Assembly: GCF_020991125.1 (NCBI RefSeq)
Contig: NZ_CP087715.1
Coordinates: 1,887,501 to 1,951,500 of the forward strand
Length of the DNA: 64,000 bases
DNA from: Microbulbifer celer
GTDB taxonomy: Bacteria; Pseudomonadota; Gammaproteobacteria; Pseudomonadales; Cellvibrionaceae
Direction of reading: 5' to 3'
Part shown: piece by piece, positions 17,912 to 26,834 of the stretch
Position numbering within the stretch: position 1 is the stretch's first letter
How the letters are laid out: every line of letters begins with the position of its first letter
Notes under the pieces: generated by a model
Database searches by the model: none
Seen by the model: the letters and a program-made list of their open reading frames with translations, nothing else
What the model was told of the DNA's origin: nothing
Program-made: the position numbers and the translations under genes

Positions 17912-20900
17912 TCAATCCGTCAAGGTTTCCTGGTCCGCCGTGGCATTCGCCAGATACATCAGCTCTCTCAGGGCCACCGTCAACATGGCGAAATCCCCTT
18001 GCGGTGCGGATTTGAGCTCCTTGAGGAGGCTATCCCAACGCTGAATCGGCTGCGCCATGATACCGCTCCAGTGGGTCACTGCGCCATCCACATCCAGGCC
18101 ATCTTCACCGGCCAGGCGGAGAATGTGGATTGCGAGCTTGCTCAGCTGACTGTCCAGATCATCCATGCTGGATTCCCGCGCTTGTGCCTGCCAAAAGGTT
18201 TCCACCGGCAGTTCGATAATCTGATTGCCAAACCAGTAGAGCCCCAGCTTGTCCGCCAGCGCGAAGTACATCTCTGCCACTTCTTCCACCGGGCGGTCCG
18301 CAATACGGGCGGACTGGGAAATACCGAGCGCGGAGAACAAGTAAGTGGGCGACGCGGCCAGCAATGCCAGTTGTTCCGGGACCTGGTGTTCGAGCAACAG
18401 ATCATGCCGCTTTTTCCACTCCCGCAACGGTTCGCCACTCAGCACTTCCGGCAACGCGCGGATGACCCGCTGTACCGGGTCCTGGAACAGGTCCCGCTCC
18501 TGGGCCGGGTCGAGATCCACACGGCGATTGCGTACAAACCAGCGGGTAGCCCGCCGTACCCGACCGATCATCGAGTTCATCAGCTGCAGTTGCAGCTCTG
18601 CAGGTACCTGATAGTCCAGCGCCGCAACACCCTGCTGGAACTCTGGCATCAAGTAGACATCCCGGGCACTCATGTAGGCCGCGGCAATGGTATTGATATC
18701 CGCTCCTGTCGCGCTGCTGATACGGTGGTAAAAGGTGATTCCCATACTGTTGACCATTTCATTGGCCACCTGGGTGGACACAATTTCACGACGCAGCTGG
18801 TGGTCATACACCAGTGCGCGGTACCGGGACACCAGTGACGGTGGAAACGCGGACTCCACTGCTTCCTGCACCCGCGCGTTGTCGATGATATCGGCGCTGA
18901 GCAATTCTTCCTTCAACTTCACCTTGACGTAAGAGATCAGTACCGAGAGCTCGGGACGGGTAAGGAACAACGCCTTGTTCTGGCGCTCATTGAGGAGCTC
19001 GTTATCCGGGATAAACTCCAGCGCCCTCTTCAGACGCCCTTCGCTCTCCAGCGCGTTGATCAACCGACGATATTCATCGAAACGTTCGCCAACCTGGTAG
19101 GCTGCCACGCTGAGAGCGCGCGTCTGGTTGTAGTTGTTGTCCAGCACCAGCTCGGCAACAGACTCTGTCATTTCCTCAAGCAGTTGATTGCGCTGCTTGT
19201 CGGTGAGGTCGCCGTTGGCCACCACCTTATCGAGCAGGATCTTGATGTTGACCTCGTGATCCGAGCAATCCACGCCGCCGGCATTGTCAATAAAGTCAGT
19301 ATTGCAGCGTCCACCATTCAGGGAGAACTCGATCCGACCTCGCTGGGTCATCCCCAGGTTTCCGCCCTCGCCGAATACCCGGCAGCGCAACTCGTTGCCA
19401 TTAACCCTCAGGTTATCGTTGGATTTATCCCCCACCTGCGCCTGGCTCTCGCTAGTGGCCTTCACGTAAGTGCCGATGCCGCCGTTCCAGATCAGATCCA
19501 CCGGTGCACGCAACATGGCACTGATCAATTCATTGGGAGTCAGCTGATCTTCCTCTATCGCAAACGCCTGTTTCATTTCCGGGGAAATTTTCACCGACTT
19601 GGCGCGACGCTCGAAAATACCGCCACCTTTCGAAATCAGGCTGAGATTGTAATCAGTCCAACTGGATCGCGGCAGTTCAAACAGGCGTTTGCGCTCGTGG
19701 AAACTGCTGGAGGCATCCGGCGTCGGATCCACAAAGATATGCATATGGTTGAAGGCGCCCTTCAGGCAAATGTGCTCCGACAGCAGCATGCCGTTGCCGA
19801 ACACATCACCCGCCATGTCGCCAATGCCGATCACGGAGAAGTTTTCTTGCTGGACATTGACGCCCATCTCACGGAAGTGGCGCTGCACGGAAACCCAGGC
19901 GCCGCGCGCGGTAATACCCATCTTTTTGTGGTCATAACCGTTACTTCCGCCAGAGGCAAAGGCATCCCCCAGCCAGAAGTCGTACTCGGCGGCAATGCTA
20001 TTGGCAATGTCAGAGAAGGTAGCGGTTCCCTTGTCCGCGGCCACCACTAGGTAGGGGTCGTCTTCGTCGCGACGGATAACCCGCGGCGGCGGCACAACCT
20101 CACCATCTTTCAGGTTGTCAGTAATATCCAGCAGGCCGCGGATAAAGGTTTTGTAGCAGCGGATACCGGCCTCGATCATCGCTTCACGACTGTTGTCCAC
20201 CGGCGGCCGGCGCACCACAAAGCCGCCCTTGGCACCACTGGGTACGATCACCGCATTCTTCACGTTCTGCGCCTTGACCAAGCCCAGCACCTCGGTACGG
20301 AAGTCCTCCAGCCGGTCGGACCAACGCAGACCACCACGGGCCACTTTACCGCCACGCAGATGCACACCTTCCACCTGTGGCGAATAGACAAAAATCTCGA
20401 ATTCCGGACGCGGCTCGGGGATATTCGGAATATCGCGCGGGCTGAATTTGATGGAGATATAGTCTTTGGGCTGGTCGTCTTCCCCCATCTGGAAGAAATT
20501 GGTACGCAGGGTTCCCCGGATCAGATCCAGGTAGCGACGCAGCACCTGATCTTCATTGAGGTTGTCGACGCCGTCCAGACCATCGTGGATTTTCTTGATC
20601 AGACGCTCAATCCGCCCCTGCTCCTGCCGATCCGGAGAGTTGATCCGCGGATCGAACATGGCCCGGAACAGCGCTACCAGGTTGCGGGTGATTTCCACAT
20701 GGTTGGCGAGGGTCGCCGCGATATACGACTGGCTGGCACTGAACTTGGTCTGCTTCAGATAGCGGGCGTAGGCGCGCAGCATGGAGACTTCCCGCCAGTT
20801 CAGGCGTGCCGCCAGCACCATACGGTTAAAAGAATCGCTCTCTGCTACCCCATCCCAGATTGCCGCAAAGGCGTCCTGGAACAGGGCCCGTGACGCTTGG

Positions 20901-22795
20901 GCGTCGACACGGGTGGGCAGGCCGAACTCCAGGTGGAATTCATGCATCCACACATCCTGCTGGCCTTTGGGGCGAATGGTATATGGGAACTCCCCCATTA
21001 CCCGCAGGCCGAGATTTTCCAGTACCGGGATCACATCAGACAGGGTCAACCCCTTACCCCAGTTGAAAACCTTGAAGCGGAGACTGCCCGGCTCTGCGCC
21101 TATCGGCTGGTAGAAGCTCATGGCCACCCGGTTGTCGGCGCTCAGTTCCCGAATCGAGACAACATCCTGCACCGCGATCCGGGGTTCGAAATCCTCCCGA
21201 TAGCCGGCCGGAAATGCCTGACCAAATACGTTGACTAGGTTGCTACCTTCCTCTTCACCGTGCGTGTCAATCAGGGACTTTTTGAACACATCTTCCCAGC
21301 TGCGGGTAATATCCACGATTTGCGCCTCCAGTCGCGCTACATCAAACTCCACCGGCTCGTTCGGGTCGACACGGAATACAAAGTGCACCCGGGCGAGGAT
21401 GGATTCAGAAAAGTAAGTGGTGAAATCAGAGTCCAGAGCATGGATTGCACGGGTGATGTGATCGCAGATCATTTCCCGCACATTACTGTTGAATTGCTCC
21501 CGCGGTACAAACACAGTGGCAGTAACGAACTTTCCAAATGGATCACGGCGCATGAACAGGCGCAAGTGGGCGCGCTCGTTCAGGGCCAGAACCCCGAGGG
21601 TGGTATCAAACAGCTCTCGGGTACTGCTCTGGAACAACTCATCCCGGGGGAAAGTATCCAGAATCCGCTGCAACGCCTTGCCATCGTGGCTGGTGGGAGA
21701 AAGGCCACTCTGCTCCATCACTGAGGCCAGTTTGCGGCGGATGATGGGAATCTTGGACGGACTCTCGGTGTACACCGGTGAGGTGTACAACCCCATAAAC
21801 GCGGACTCACCGATAACCTCTCCGTCAGCGTCGTAGCGTTTGACACTCACGTAGTCGGAATAGGCGGCGCGATGGACCCGGGACTTCACTGAGGACTTGG
21901 CAAACGTGAGGTAGTTCGGCCCTTGGTAGAAGCGCTGCTTGCCCTCGTTGAAGTCATACTCAGGCGTGGGTTCGGCCGGCTGGGAAAGGCCTTTGAAGAT
22001 GCCCAGACGACGGTTTTCCACTTCACACAGGACTTTCTTGTCCCCCTGTTCGCAGAATTCGTACTCGCGGTAGCCGAGGAAGGTAAAGTTACCGTCGCGC
22101 ATCCACTGCAGGAAAGCGCTGGCCTCTTGCAGGTTGGCGTCGCTCTGGGAAATCCCCGCGTGCAGCTGATCTTCCATCGCCGCGCAGGTATCCAGCATCG
22201 GCACATAGTCATCCACCGCCAGCTCCACATCCCCTAATACCTCTTTCAGGGAGCGGGTCAGATCCGAGGCGTGGGCGCTGGAGGTGTCGAGATTGATCTC
22301 CACGTAGATGAGCGCTTCGCTGCTGCTGCGAGGGTCGTCTTCGCGTCGCACATCGTCCTTGTGCGGCGGCAACAACTCTTGCAGACGCCCGCCTTCGCCC
22401 CGTTGCAAGTCCACGATGGTACTTTTGATGGAGTGGATCACGGTGTCGCGACGATTGATTTCCATCCGCACGGAATCCACCAGAAACGGCATATCCCGCT
22501 GCAGTACACACACCACCGTGTGGGAGCACTCCCAACCGTGATCCTCAAGGCGCGGATTGAAGACCCGCACCTTGGGCGTGCCGGCATCCCGCTGCTGGAT
22601 AAAATCCCACAGTGTATAAATGCAGCCGTAGATATCCGCGAGGCGACGCCCCATCAGATCTTCCAGAGGATACTGGTGCAGGAACTGCCTGGCCAGCGAT
22701 ACCACTGGTGCCGCTTTATCTCCAAGGCGCTCGCGGATCAATCCACTGACCTGATCCAGTAACTCTTCCCGGCTATCGGTCATTACCGTTGCCAT
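17912..22795 (-). CDS. gdhB: NAD-specific glutamate dehydrogenase, 180-kDa class
   Basis: A large cytoplasmic catabolic enzyme (about 1627 residues) that oxidises glutamate to 2-oxoglutarate with NAD. The length and architecture match the L-GDH180 class of Pseudomonas and Streptomyces: long N-terminal ACT-like regulatory regions, then a catalytic core with GGLRWSDR, VPSGAKGGFVVR, and the nucleotide-binding part around GDMAGDVFGNGML and GGIGTYVKA. The C-terminal region is helical. The ATG at 22795 (MATVMTDSREELL) is chosen; GTG at 22801 is nearer to the GGGAGG ribosome binding site (six bases) and would add two residues. It diverges from the moxR operon. Confidence 0.95.
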   Translation of the reverse strand: MATVMTDSREELLDQVSGLIRERLGDKAAPVVSLARQFLHQYPLEDLMGRRLADIYGCIYTLWDFIQQRDAGTPKVRVFNPRLEDHGWECSHTVVCVLQRDMPFLVDSVRMEINRRDTVIHSIKSTIVDLQRGEGGRLQELLPPHKDDVRREDDPRSSSEALIYVEINLDTSSAHASDLTRSLKEVLGDVELAVDDYVPMLDTCAAMEDQLHAGISQSDANLQEASAFLQWMRDGNFTFLGYREYEFCEQGDKKVLCEVENRRLGIFKGLSQPAEPTPEYDFNEGKQRFYQGPNYLTFAKSSVKSRVHRAAYSDYVSVKRYDADGEVIGESAFMGLYTSPVYTESPSKIPIIRRKLASVMEQSGLSPTSHDGKALQRILDTFPRDELFQSSTRELFDTTLGVLALNERAHLRLFMRRDPFGKFVTATVFVPREQFNSNVREMICDHITRAIHALDSDFTTYFSESILARVHFVFRVDPNEPVEFDVARLEAQIVDITRSWEDVFKKSLIDTHGEEEGSNLVNVFGQAFPAGYREDFEPRIAVQDVVSIRELSADNRVAMSFYQPIGAEPGSLRFKVFNWGKGLTLSDVIPVLENLGLRVMGEFPYTIRPKGQQDVWMHEFHLEFGLPTRVDAQASRALFQDAFAAIWDGVAESDSFNRMVLAARLNWREVSMLRAYARYLKQTKFSASQSYIAATLANHVEITRNLVALFRAMFDPRINSPDRQEQGRIERLIKKIHDGLDGVDNLNEDQVLRRYLDLIRGTLRTNFFQMGEDDQPKDYISIKFSPRDIPNIPEPRPEFEIFVYSPQVEGVHLRGGKVARGGLRWSDRLEDFRTEVLGLVKAQNVKNAVIVPSGAKGGFVVRRPPVDNSREAMIEAGIRCYKTFIRGLLDITDNLKDGEVVPPPRVIRRDEDDPYLVVAADKGTATFSDIANSIAAEYDFWLGDAFASGGSNGYDHKKMGITARGAWVSVQRHFREMGVNVQQENFSVIGIGDMAGDVFGNGMLLSEHICLKGAFNHMHIFVDPTPDASSSFHERKRLFELPRSSWTDYNLSLISKGGGIFERRAKSVKISPEMKQAFAIEEDQLTPNELISAMLRAPVDLIWNGGIGTYVKATSESQAQVGDKSNDNLRVNGNELRCRVFGEGGNLGMTQRGRIEFSLNGGRCNTDFIDNAGGVDCSDHEVNIKILLDKVVANGDLTDKQRNQLLEEMTESVAELVLDNNYNQTRALSVAAYQVGERFDEYRRLINALESEGRLKRALEFIPDNELLNERQNKALFLTRPELSVLISYVKVKLKEELLSADIIDNARVQEAVESAFPPSLVSRYRALVYDHQLRREIVSTQVANEMVNSMGITFYHRISSATGADINTIAAAYMSARDVYLMPEFQQGVAALDYQVPAELQLQLMNSMIGRVRRATRWFVRNRRVDLDPAQERDLFQDPVQRVIRALPEVLSGEPLREWKKRHDLLLEHQVPEQLALLAASPTYLFSALGISQSARIADRPVEEVAEMYFALADKLGLYWFGNQIIELPVETFWQAQARESSMDDLDSQLSKLAIHILRLAGEDGLDVDGAVTHWSGIMAQPIQRWDSLLKELKSAPQGDFAMLTVALRELMYLANATADQETLTD

Positions 22796-23082
22796 ACTCA
22801 CGCACAACCTCCCACTCACCAAACTCCTGTCCTACGCGATACTGTTCCTATCGCGAAAAATCGGTTCGCTGCCCAACCATCGGCTAAGCTGCGGTATTTA
22901 CGCTCTCAATCTTTCTCATTAGGGCCCGGAAAAAAGAAACAAGCGCCGCTTGTCGCTTTTTCGAGGCTGTCTACCGGAATAGGTAGAACAAAACGCCGCG
23001 ATTACTGTCTAGGTCACCCCGATGGTTGCCATGCGGCCTATTGCCGCTAAAATCAACCGGCCCGCGCAACTGCCTCGGGTCA

Positions 23083-23108
23083 CTATCTATATTAAAGAGG
23101 ATAGATAG
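23083..23108 (+). promoter_or_regulatory. Inverted repeat upstream of moxR
   Basis: CTATCTAT (23083-23090) and ATAGATAG (23101-23108) are perfect 8-bp arms around ATTAAAGAGG, about 75 bp before the chosen moxR start in the 388-bp divergent gap from gdhB. A related half-site GATAGACAG follows at 23121. This layout suits a dimeric regulator of the Bat operon. No clear -35/-10 pair was found in the rest of the gap. Confidence 0.4.
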
Positions 23109-23183
23109 CGTCCTCATTAAGATAGACAGCACTTGGATCCGGGCAGCGTATTGAAACAGGAAATTGGCAAAAGAAGTGACGAT

Positions 23184-24143
23184 ATGGACACACGCCAGCA
23201 GATAAAAATTCTGAGCGATTGGCTGGAGCAGCAGATTATTGGCCAAGCAACTCTGGTCAATCGTATTCTCATAGGATTGCTCGCCGATGGACACCTTCTG
23301 GTAGAAGGCGCGCCGGGCCTCGCCAAGACCAAAGCGATCAAAACCCTGGCGGATGCCATCGAAGGGGATTTCCATCGGGTCCAGTTCACTCCGGACCTGT
23401 TGCCGGCGGATATTACCGGCACCGATATCTACCGCCCGGAGAGCGGCGAGTTTCATTTCCAGCCCGGCCCGGTGTTCCACAACCTGATTCTGGCAGACGA
23501 GATCAACCGCGCGCCGGCCAAAGTGCAGTCTGCATTGCTGGAAGCGATGGCGGAGCGCCAGATCAGCGTGGGGCGCAAAACCTACTCGCTGCCCGACCTG
23601 TTCCTGGTGATGGCAACCCAGAACCCGATCGAGCAGGAAGGCACCTACCCCCTGCCGGAAGCCCAGCTGGACCGCTTCCTGATGCAGGTGAACCTTTCCT
23701 ACCCGGATGCAGCTGCAGAGACTCAGATCCTGAAACTGGCCCGCGCCGAGGCCAGCCTGGGCGAGAGCCGCCCGGAAAATATCATCAGCCAGGAAACGCT
23801 GTTTGCCGCGCGCAAAGAGATCCTCGACCTGCAGATGGTAGAGGCCGTGGAAACCTATATCGTGCAACTGGTAATCGCCACGCGCGAACCGGGGCGCTAC
23901 GATGCCGAGCTGGCCAGCTGGCTCGATTTCGGCGCCAGCCCCCGGGCCACCATTGCGCTGGACCGATGCTCCCGTGCCTACGCCTGGCTCGCCGGGCGCG
24001 ATTACGTCACGCCCGATGACGTAATGGCGATCGCCCCGGATGTACTCCGCCACCGACTATTGCTGAGCTTCGAGGCGGAAGCCGCCGGCGCCAATGCGGA
24101 TCAGGTAATCCACCGGTTGCTGCAACAGGTCCCGGCGATTTAA
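23184..24143 (+). CDS. MoxR-family AAA+ ATPase
   Basis: A 319-residue MoxR AAA+ protein, thought to act as a chaperone for VWA-domain partners. Walker A is EGAPGLAKTKA, Walker B LILADEINRAP, sensor 1 the ATQNP motif, and the C-terminal lid contains SPRATIALDRC and the RDYVTPDDV motif. I start at ATG 23184 (MDTRQQIKI); an in-frame TTG at 23133 would add 17 residues without a good ribosome binding site. It is the first gene of a six-gene operon with DUF58, DUF4381, BatA, BatBC and BatD. Confidence 0.93.
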   Translation: MDTRQQIKILSDWLEQQIIGQATLVNRILIGLLADGHLLVEGAPGLAKTKAIKTLADAIEGDFHRVQFTPDLLPADITGTDIYRPESGEFHFQPGPVFHNLILADEINRAPAKVQSALLEAMAERQISVGRKTYSLPDLFLVMATQNPIEQEGTYPLPEAQLDRFLMQVNLSYPDAAAETQILKLARAEASLGESRPENIISQETLFAARKEILDLQMVEAVETYIVQLVIATREPGRYDAELASWLDFGASPRATIALDRCSRAYAWLAGRDYVTPDDVMAIAPDVLRHRLLLSFEAEAAGANADQVIHRLLQQVPAI

Positions 24144-24152
24144 GGGGCACCT

Positions 24153-25163
24153 GTGCACAACAACGGTAACGGTATCAATCACGACGAGCTGAATCTCCGC
24201 GGCGCCTATCCCGAGGTAGCGCCGCTGGTGCGCCTGCGACATATCGCCCGCCAGCTGCAGCTATTTCAGCCCAAAGCCAGCAAGGCCGACCAGGCGGGAC
24301 AGATGTTGACCCGCTATCGCGGCCGCGGCATGAACTTTGAGGAAGTGCGCAATTACCAGCCCGGTGACGATGTCCGCTCCATCGATTGGCGGGTAACCGC
24401 GCGCACCGGCAAGACCCACACCAAACTGTTTCAGGAAGAGCGCGAGCGTCCGGTGGTGATTCTGCTGGATCTGCGTTCGCCGATGTTTTTCGGCAGCCAG
24501 AACGCGTTCAAATCCGTTGCCGCCAGCGCCATCGCCTCTGCGTTGGCATGGTCCGGCCTCCATCACGGCGACCGTATCGGTGCGCTGCTGTTTTCCGATC
24601 AGTCCGTGGAAACCGTGCGCCCCCGCCGCAGCCATCACGCAGTACTCGCCAGTATTCACGGTATGGTTGCCGCGGCTGGCGCGCTCAACAGCCCGGTTTC
24701 CGCCTCAGGTTATCAGCCGATCAAAATCCTGCTGGAGGAAGCGCGTCGCATCGCCCGCCCCGGCAGCGCCCTGTTCCTGGTCAGCGACTGCCATGATCTG
24801 GATGCATCCAGTGAGCAGGCACTGTATCTGCTGACACGTCACGCCGACCTGCAGGTTTTGCGTATCACCGACCCGCTGGAGCGGGCACTGCCGGATCAAC
24901 CTCTGACGGTCAGCGATGGACGCCAGCGCACCTTTCTCGGCTTCGGTCGCGCCAATCGCGGGGTGCGAGACAACTTTGCCCTGCAGCAGCAGCAAGTGCG
25001 CGCCCAGACCGAGCAGCTCTGTCGCAAGCTGCGTTTGCCGCTGATCGACTTTGACAACACCCAGCCGGTGGTACCCGCACTGTTGTCGATTTACGGCGGC
25101 CGACCACAGACCGCACCTTCCATGTCCAAAACGAGTGGCTCCGAATCGAGGGCGACGTTGTGA
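24153..25163 (+). CDS. DUF58 domain protein of the MoxR/Bat operon
   Basis: A 336-residue protein beginning with GTG at 24153, with AAGGGG five bases upstream. The DUF58 signature is clear: GRGMNFEEVRNYQPGDDVRSIDWRVTARTGK, followed by a VWA-like fold (VVILLDLRSPMFFG with DxRS rather than a complete DxSxS site). No membrane segments are evident. In other bacteria DUF58 proteins always travel with MoxR and Bat proteins; the molecular role is unknown. The stop overlaps the next gene by four bases. Confidence 0.9.
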   Translation: MHNNGNGINHDELNLRGAYPEVAPLVRLRHIARQLQLFQPKASKADQAGQMLTRYRGRGMNFEEVRNYQPGDDVRSIDWRVTARTGKTHTKLFQEERERPVVILLDLRSPMFFGSQNAFKSVAASAIASALAWSGLHHGDRIGALLFSDQSVETVRPRRSHHAVLASIHGMVAAAGALNSPVSASGYQPIKILLEEARRIARPGSALFLVSDCHDLDASSEQALYLLTRHADLQVLRITDPLERALPDQPLTVSDGRQRTFLGFGRANRGVRDNFALQQQQVRAQTEQLCRKLRLPLIDFDNTQPVVPALLSIYGGRPQTAPSMSKTSGSESRATL

Positions 25164-25765
25164 GACAGCTGGCAACCCAGGCGACGCCGCAACAGAACCC
25201 ACCATCGCCGCCACTGACACCGGAGATGGAAGAGCTTCTCACGCAACTGAAGGATATTCAGGAGCCAGCGGCGGTGGGCTGGTGGCCACCGGCGCCGGGC
25301 TGGTGGCTGGCTGCGGTGATTGTGTTTTCCCTGCTGATCATTGCCGGCCTGGCCCTGCTTCACCTGCGTCGCAAGCGACAGCAACGACGCTATCGAACCG
25401 AGGGCATACATTTATTGCGCGCAGTGGATGTCAAAGATCCGCGTGCGGTAGAGGAGATCAACATACTGCTAAAACGGGTAGCCGTGGTGAGCTTCGGCCG
25501 ACGTCGCTGCGCCGCGCTGACCGGCCAGCAGTGGATCGATTTCCTGCAACGCACATCCGGCGAGGACCTGCCGGCACCCGCCCGCACCGCCCTGCTGGAA
25601 GGCCTGTACCGGTCCAATGCAACCGGTGAAGGCGTACCCACGTTGCGGGATTATGCGATTCGCTGGGTGAACCGGCATGACACCGACGCGTTCAGCGCTA
25701 TCGAAACCGTCCTGAGCACCTCGCCCGCGGCGCCGTCAAAATCCCCGGAGGCAACCGATGTTTGA
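25160..25765 (+). CDS. DUF4381 membrane protein of the Bat operon
   Basis: A 201-residue protein starting at GTG 25160, overlapping the DUF58 stop (GTGA). An N-terminal Pro-rich stretch and WWPPAPGWWL precede one membrane helix (AAVIVFSLLIIAGLALLHL, residues ~50-68), then a cytoplasmic domain with basic residues directly after the helix. This layout matches the DUF4381 family found between DUF58 and BatA genes. It overlaps batA by eight bases. The function is unknown; a role in assembling the VWA proteins is only inferred from gene order. Confidence 0.85.
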   Translation: MRQLATQATPQQNPPSPPLTPEMEELLTQLKDIQEPAAVGWWPPAPGWWLAAVIVFSLLIIAGLALLHLRRKRQQRRYRTEGIHLLRAVDVKDPRAVEEINILLKRVAVVSFGRRRCAALTGQQWIDFLQRTSGEDLPAPARTALLEGLYRSNATGEGVPTLRDYAIRWVNRHDTDAFSAIETVLSTSPAAPSKSPEATDV

Positions 25766-26834
25766 GTTTGCCCTGCCGTGGATCTTTCTACTGCTGCCAC
25801 TGCCCTGGCTCGCACGCAAACTGCTGCCCAAAAGCGAACCCCTGACCAGCGCCCTCAAAGTCCCCTATTATCAGCAATTGCCCAACAAAGGGGGCAGCTC
25901 GCCGATCAACCGGGTCAATCTGGCACTGCTGTGGCTACTCTGGATTCTGCTACTGACCGCTGCCGCCCGTCCCCAGTGGTATGGCGCCCCCATCAGCCAG
26001 ACCAGCAGTGCGCGCGATCTGTTGATTGCCGTCGATATTTCCGGCAGCATGGAAACGCCGGATATGATCCTGAATGGCAATCCGGCGATGCGCATTTCTG
26101 CGGTCAAACAAGTGGTTGGGGATTTTGTCGCACGACGCAAAGGGGATCGGCTCGGCCTGGTGCTGTTCGGTACCCGCGCCTACCTGCAAGCCCCACTGAC
26201 ATTTGACCGCGAGACCGTCCATACATTGTTGCGTGAGGCACAAATTGGCTTTGCCGGCCAGGGCACCGCAATTGGCGATGCCATTGGCCTTTCAGTAAAG
26301 CGACTCACTCAGCGGCCGGCAGATCAGCGTGTCGTCATCCTGCTCACCGATGGCGCCAACACTGCCGGTGAAGTGACACCACTGAAGGCCGCCGAACTTG
26401 CCAAACAGGCGGGCGTGACGGTGTACACCATCGGTATCGGCGCGGAGGAAATGGTACAGCCCGGCCTTCTCGGCTCCCGCTTTGGTGCACGCCGGGTAAA
26501 TCCGTCCCGGGATCTCGATGGCGAAACCCTGCAGAGCATCGCCGAAGAAACCGGCGGCCAGTACTTCCGCGCCCACAACCCGAAAGAGCTGACAGAAATT
26601 TATGCGGAGCTCGATCGACTGGAACCCGTGGAGCAGGAGGCGGAAACCTATCGCCCACTGAAATCCCTGTTCGTATGGCCGCTGGGCCTGGCGTTACTGA
26701 TTGCGCTGATCTGGGCTGTAATTCCCCTGGTCAGTGGATGGCTACCCGGCAAGCGGCAATCCGAACCGAGCGGGATCAAGCGTAACGGCCATCATGCCGG
26801 CGGGCCCCAGTTCGGTGGAGGACGTGCCGGATGA
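25758..26834 (+). CDS. batA: VWA-domain membrane protein, BatA type
   Basis: A 358-residue protein with an N-terminal membrane helix (LPWIFLLLPLPWL), a second near residues 55-72 (LALLWLLWILLLTAAA), a von Willebrand factor A domain and a C-terminal helix (FVWPLGLALLIALIWAVIPL). The metal-dependent adhesion site DISGSM is complete at about residues 92-97, with VVILLTDGAN further on. The VWA domain should face the periplasm. Bat proteins were named for Bacteroides aerotolerance, but their role in other bacteria is unsettled. Overlaps with both neighbours show tight translational coupling. Confidence 0.9.
   Translation: MFEFALPWIFLLLPLPWLARKLLPKSEPLTSALKVPYYQQLPNKGGSSPINRVNLALLWLLWILLLTAAARPQWYGAPISQTSSARDLLIAVDISGSMETPDMILNGNPAMRISAVKQVVGDFVARRKGDRLGLVLFGTRAYLQAPLTFDRETVHTLLREAQIGFAGQGTAIGDAIGLSVKRLTQRPADQRVVILLTDGANTAGEVTPLKAAELAKQAGVTVYTIGIGAEEMVQPGLLGSRFGARRVNPSRDLDGETLQSIAEETGGQYFRAHNPKELTEIYAELDRLEPVEQEAETYRPLKSLFVWPLGLALLIALIWAVIPLVSGWLPGKRQSEPSGIKRNGHHAGGPQFGGGRAG

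Noticed and set aside
22971-24053. 360-codon minus-strand frame opposite moxR
   Set aside because: Shadow of moxR; the plus-strand protein has all AAA+ motifs.
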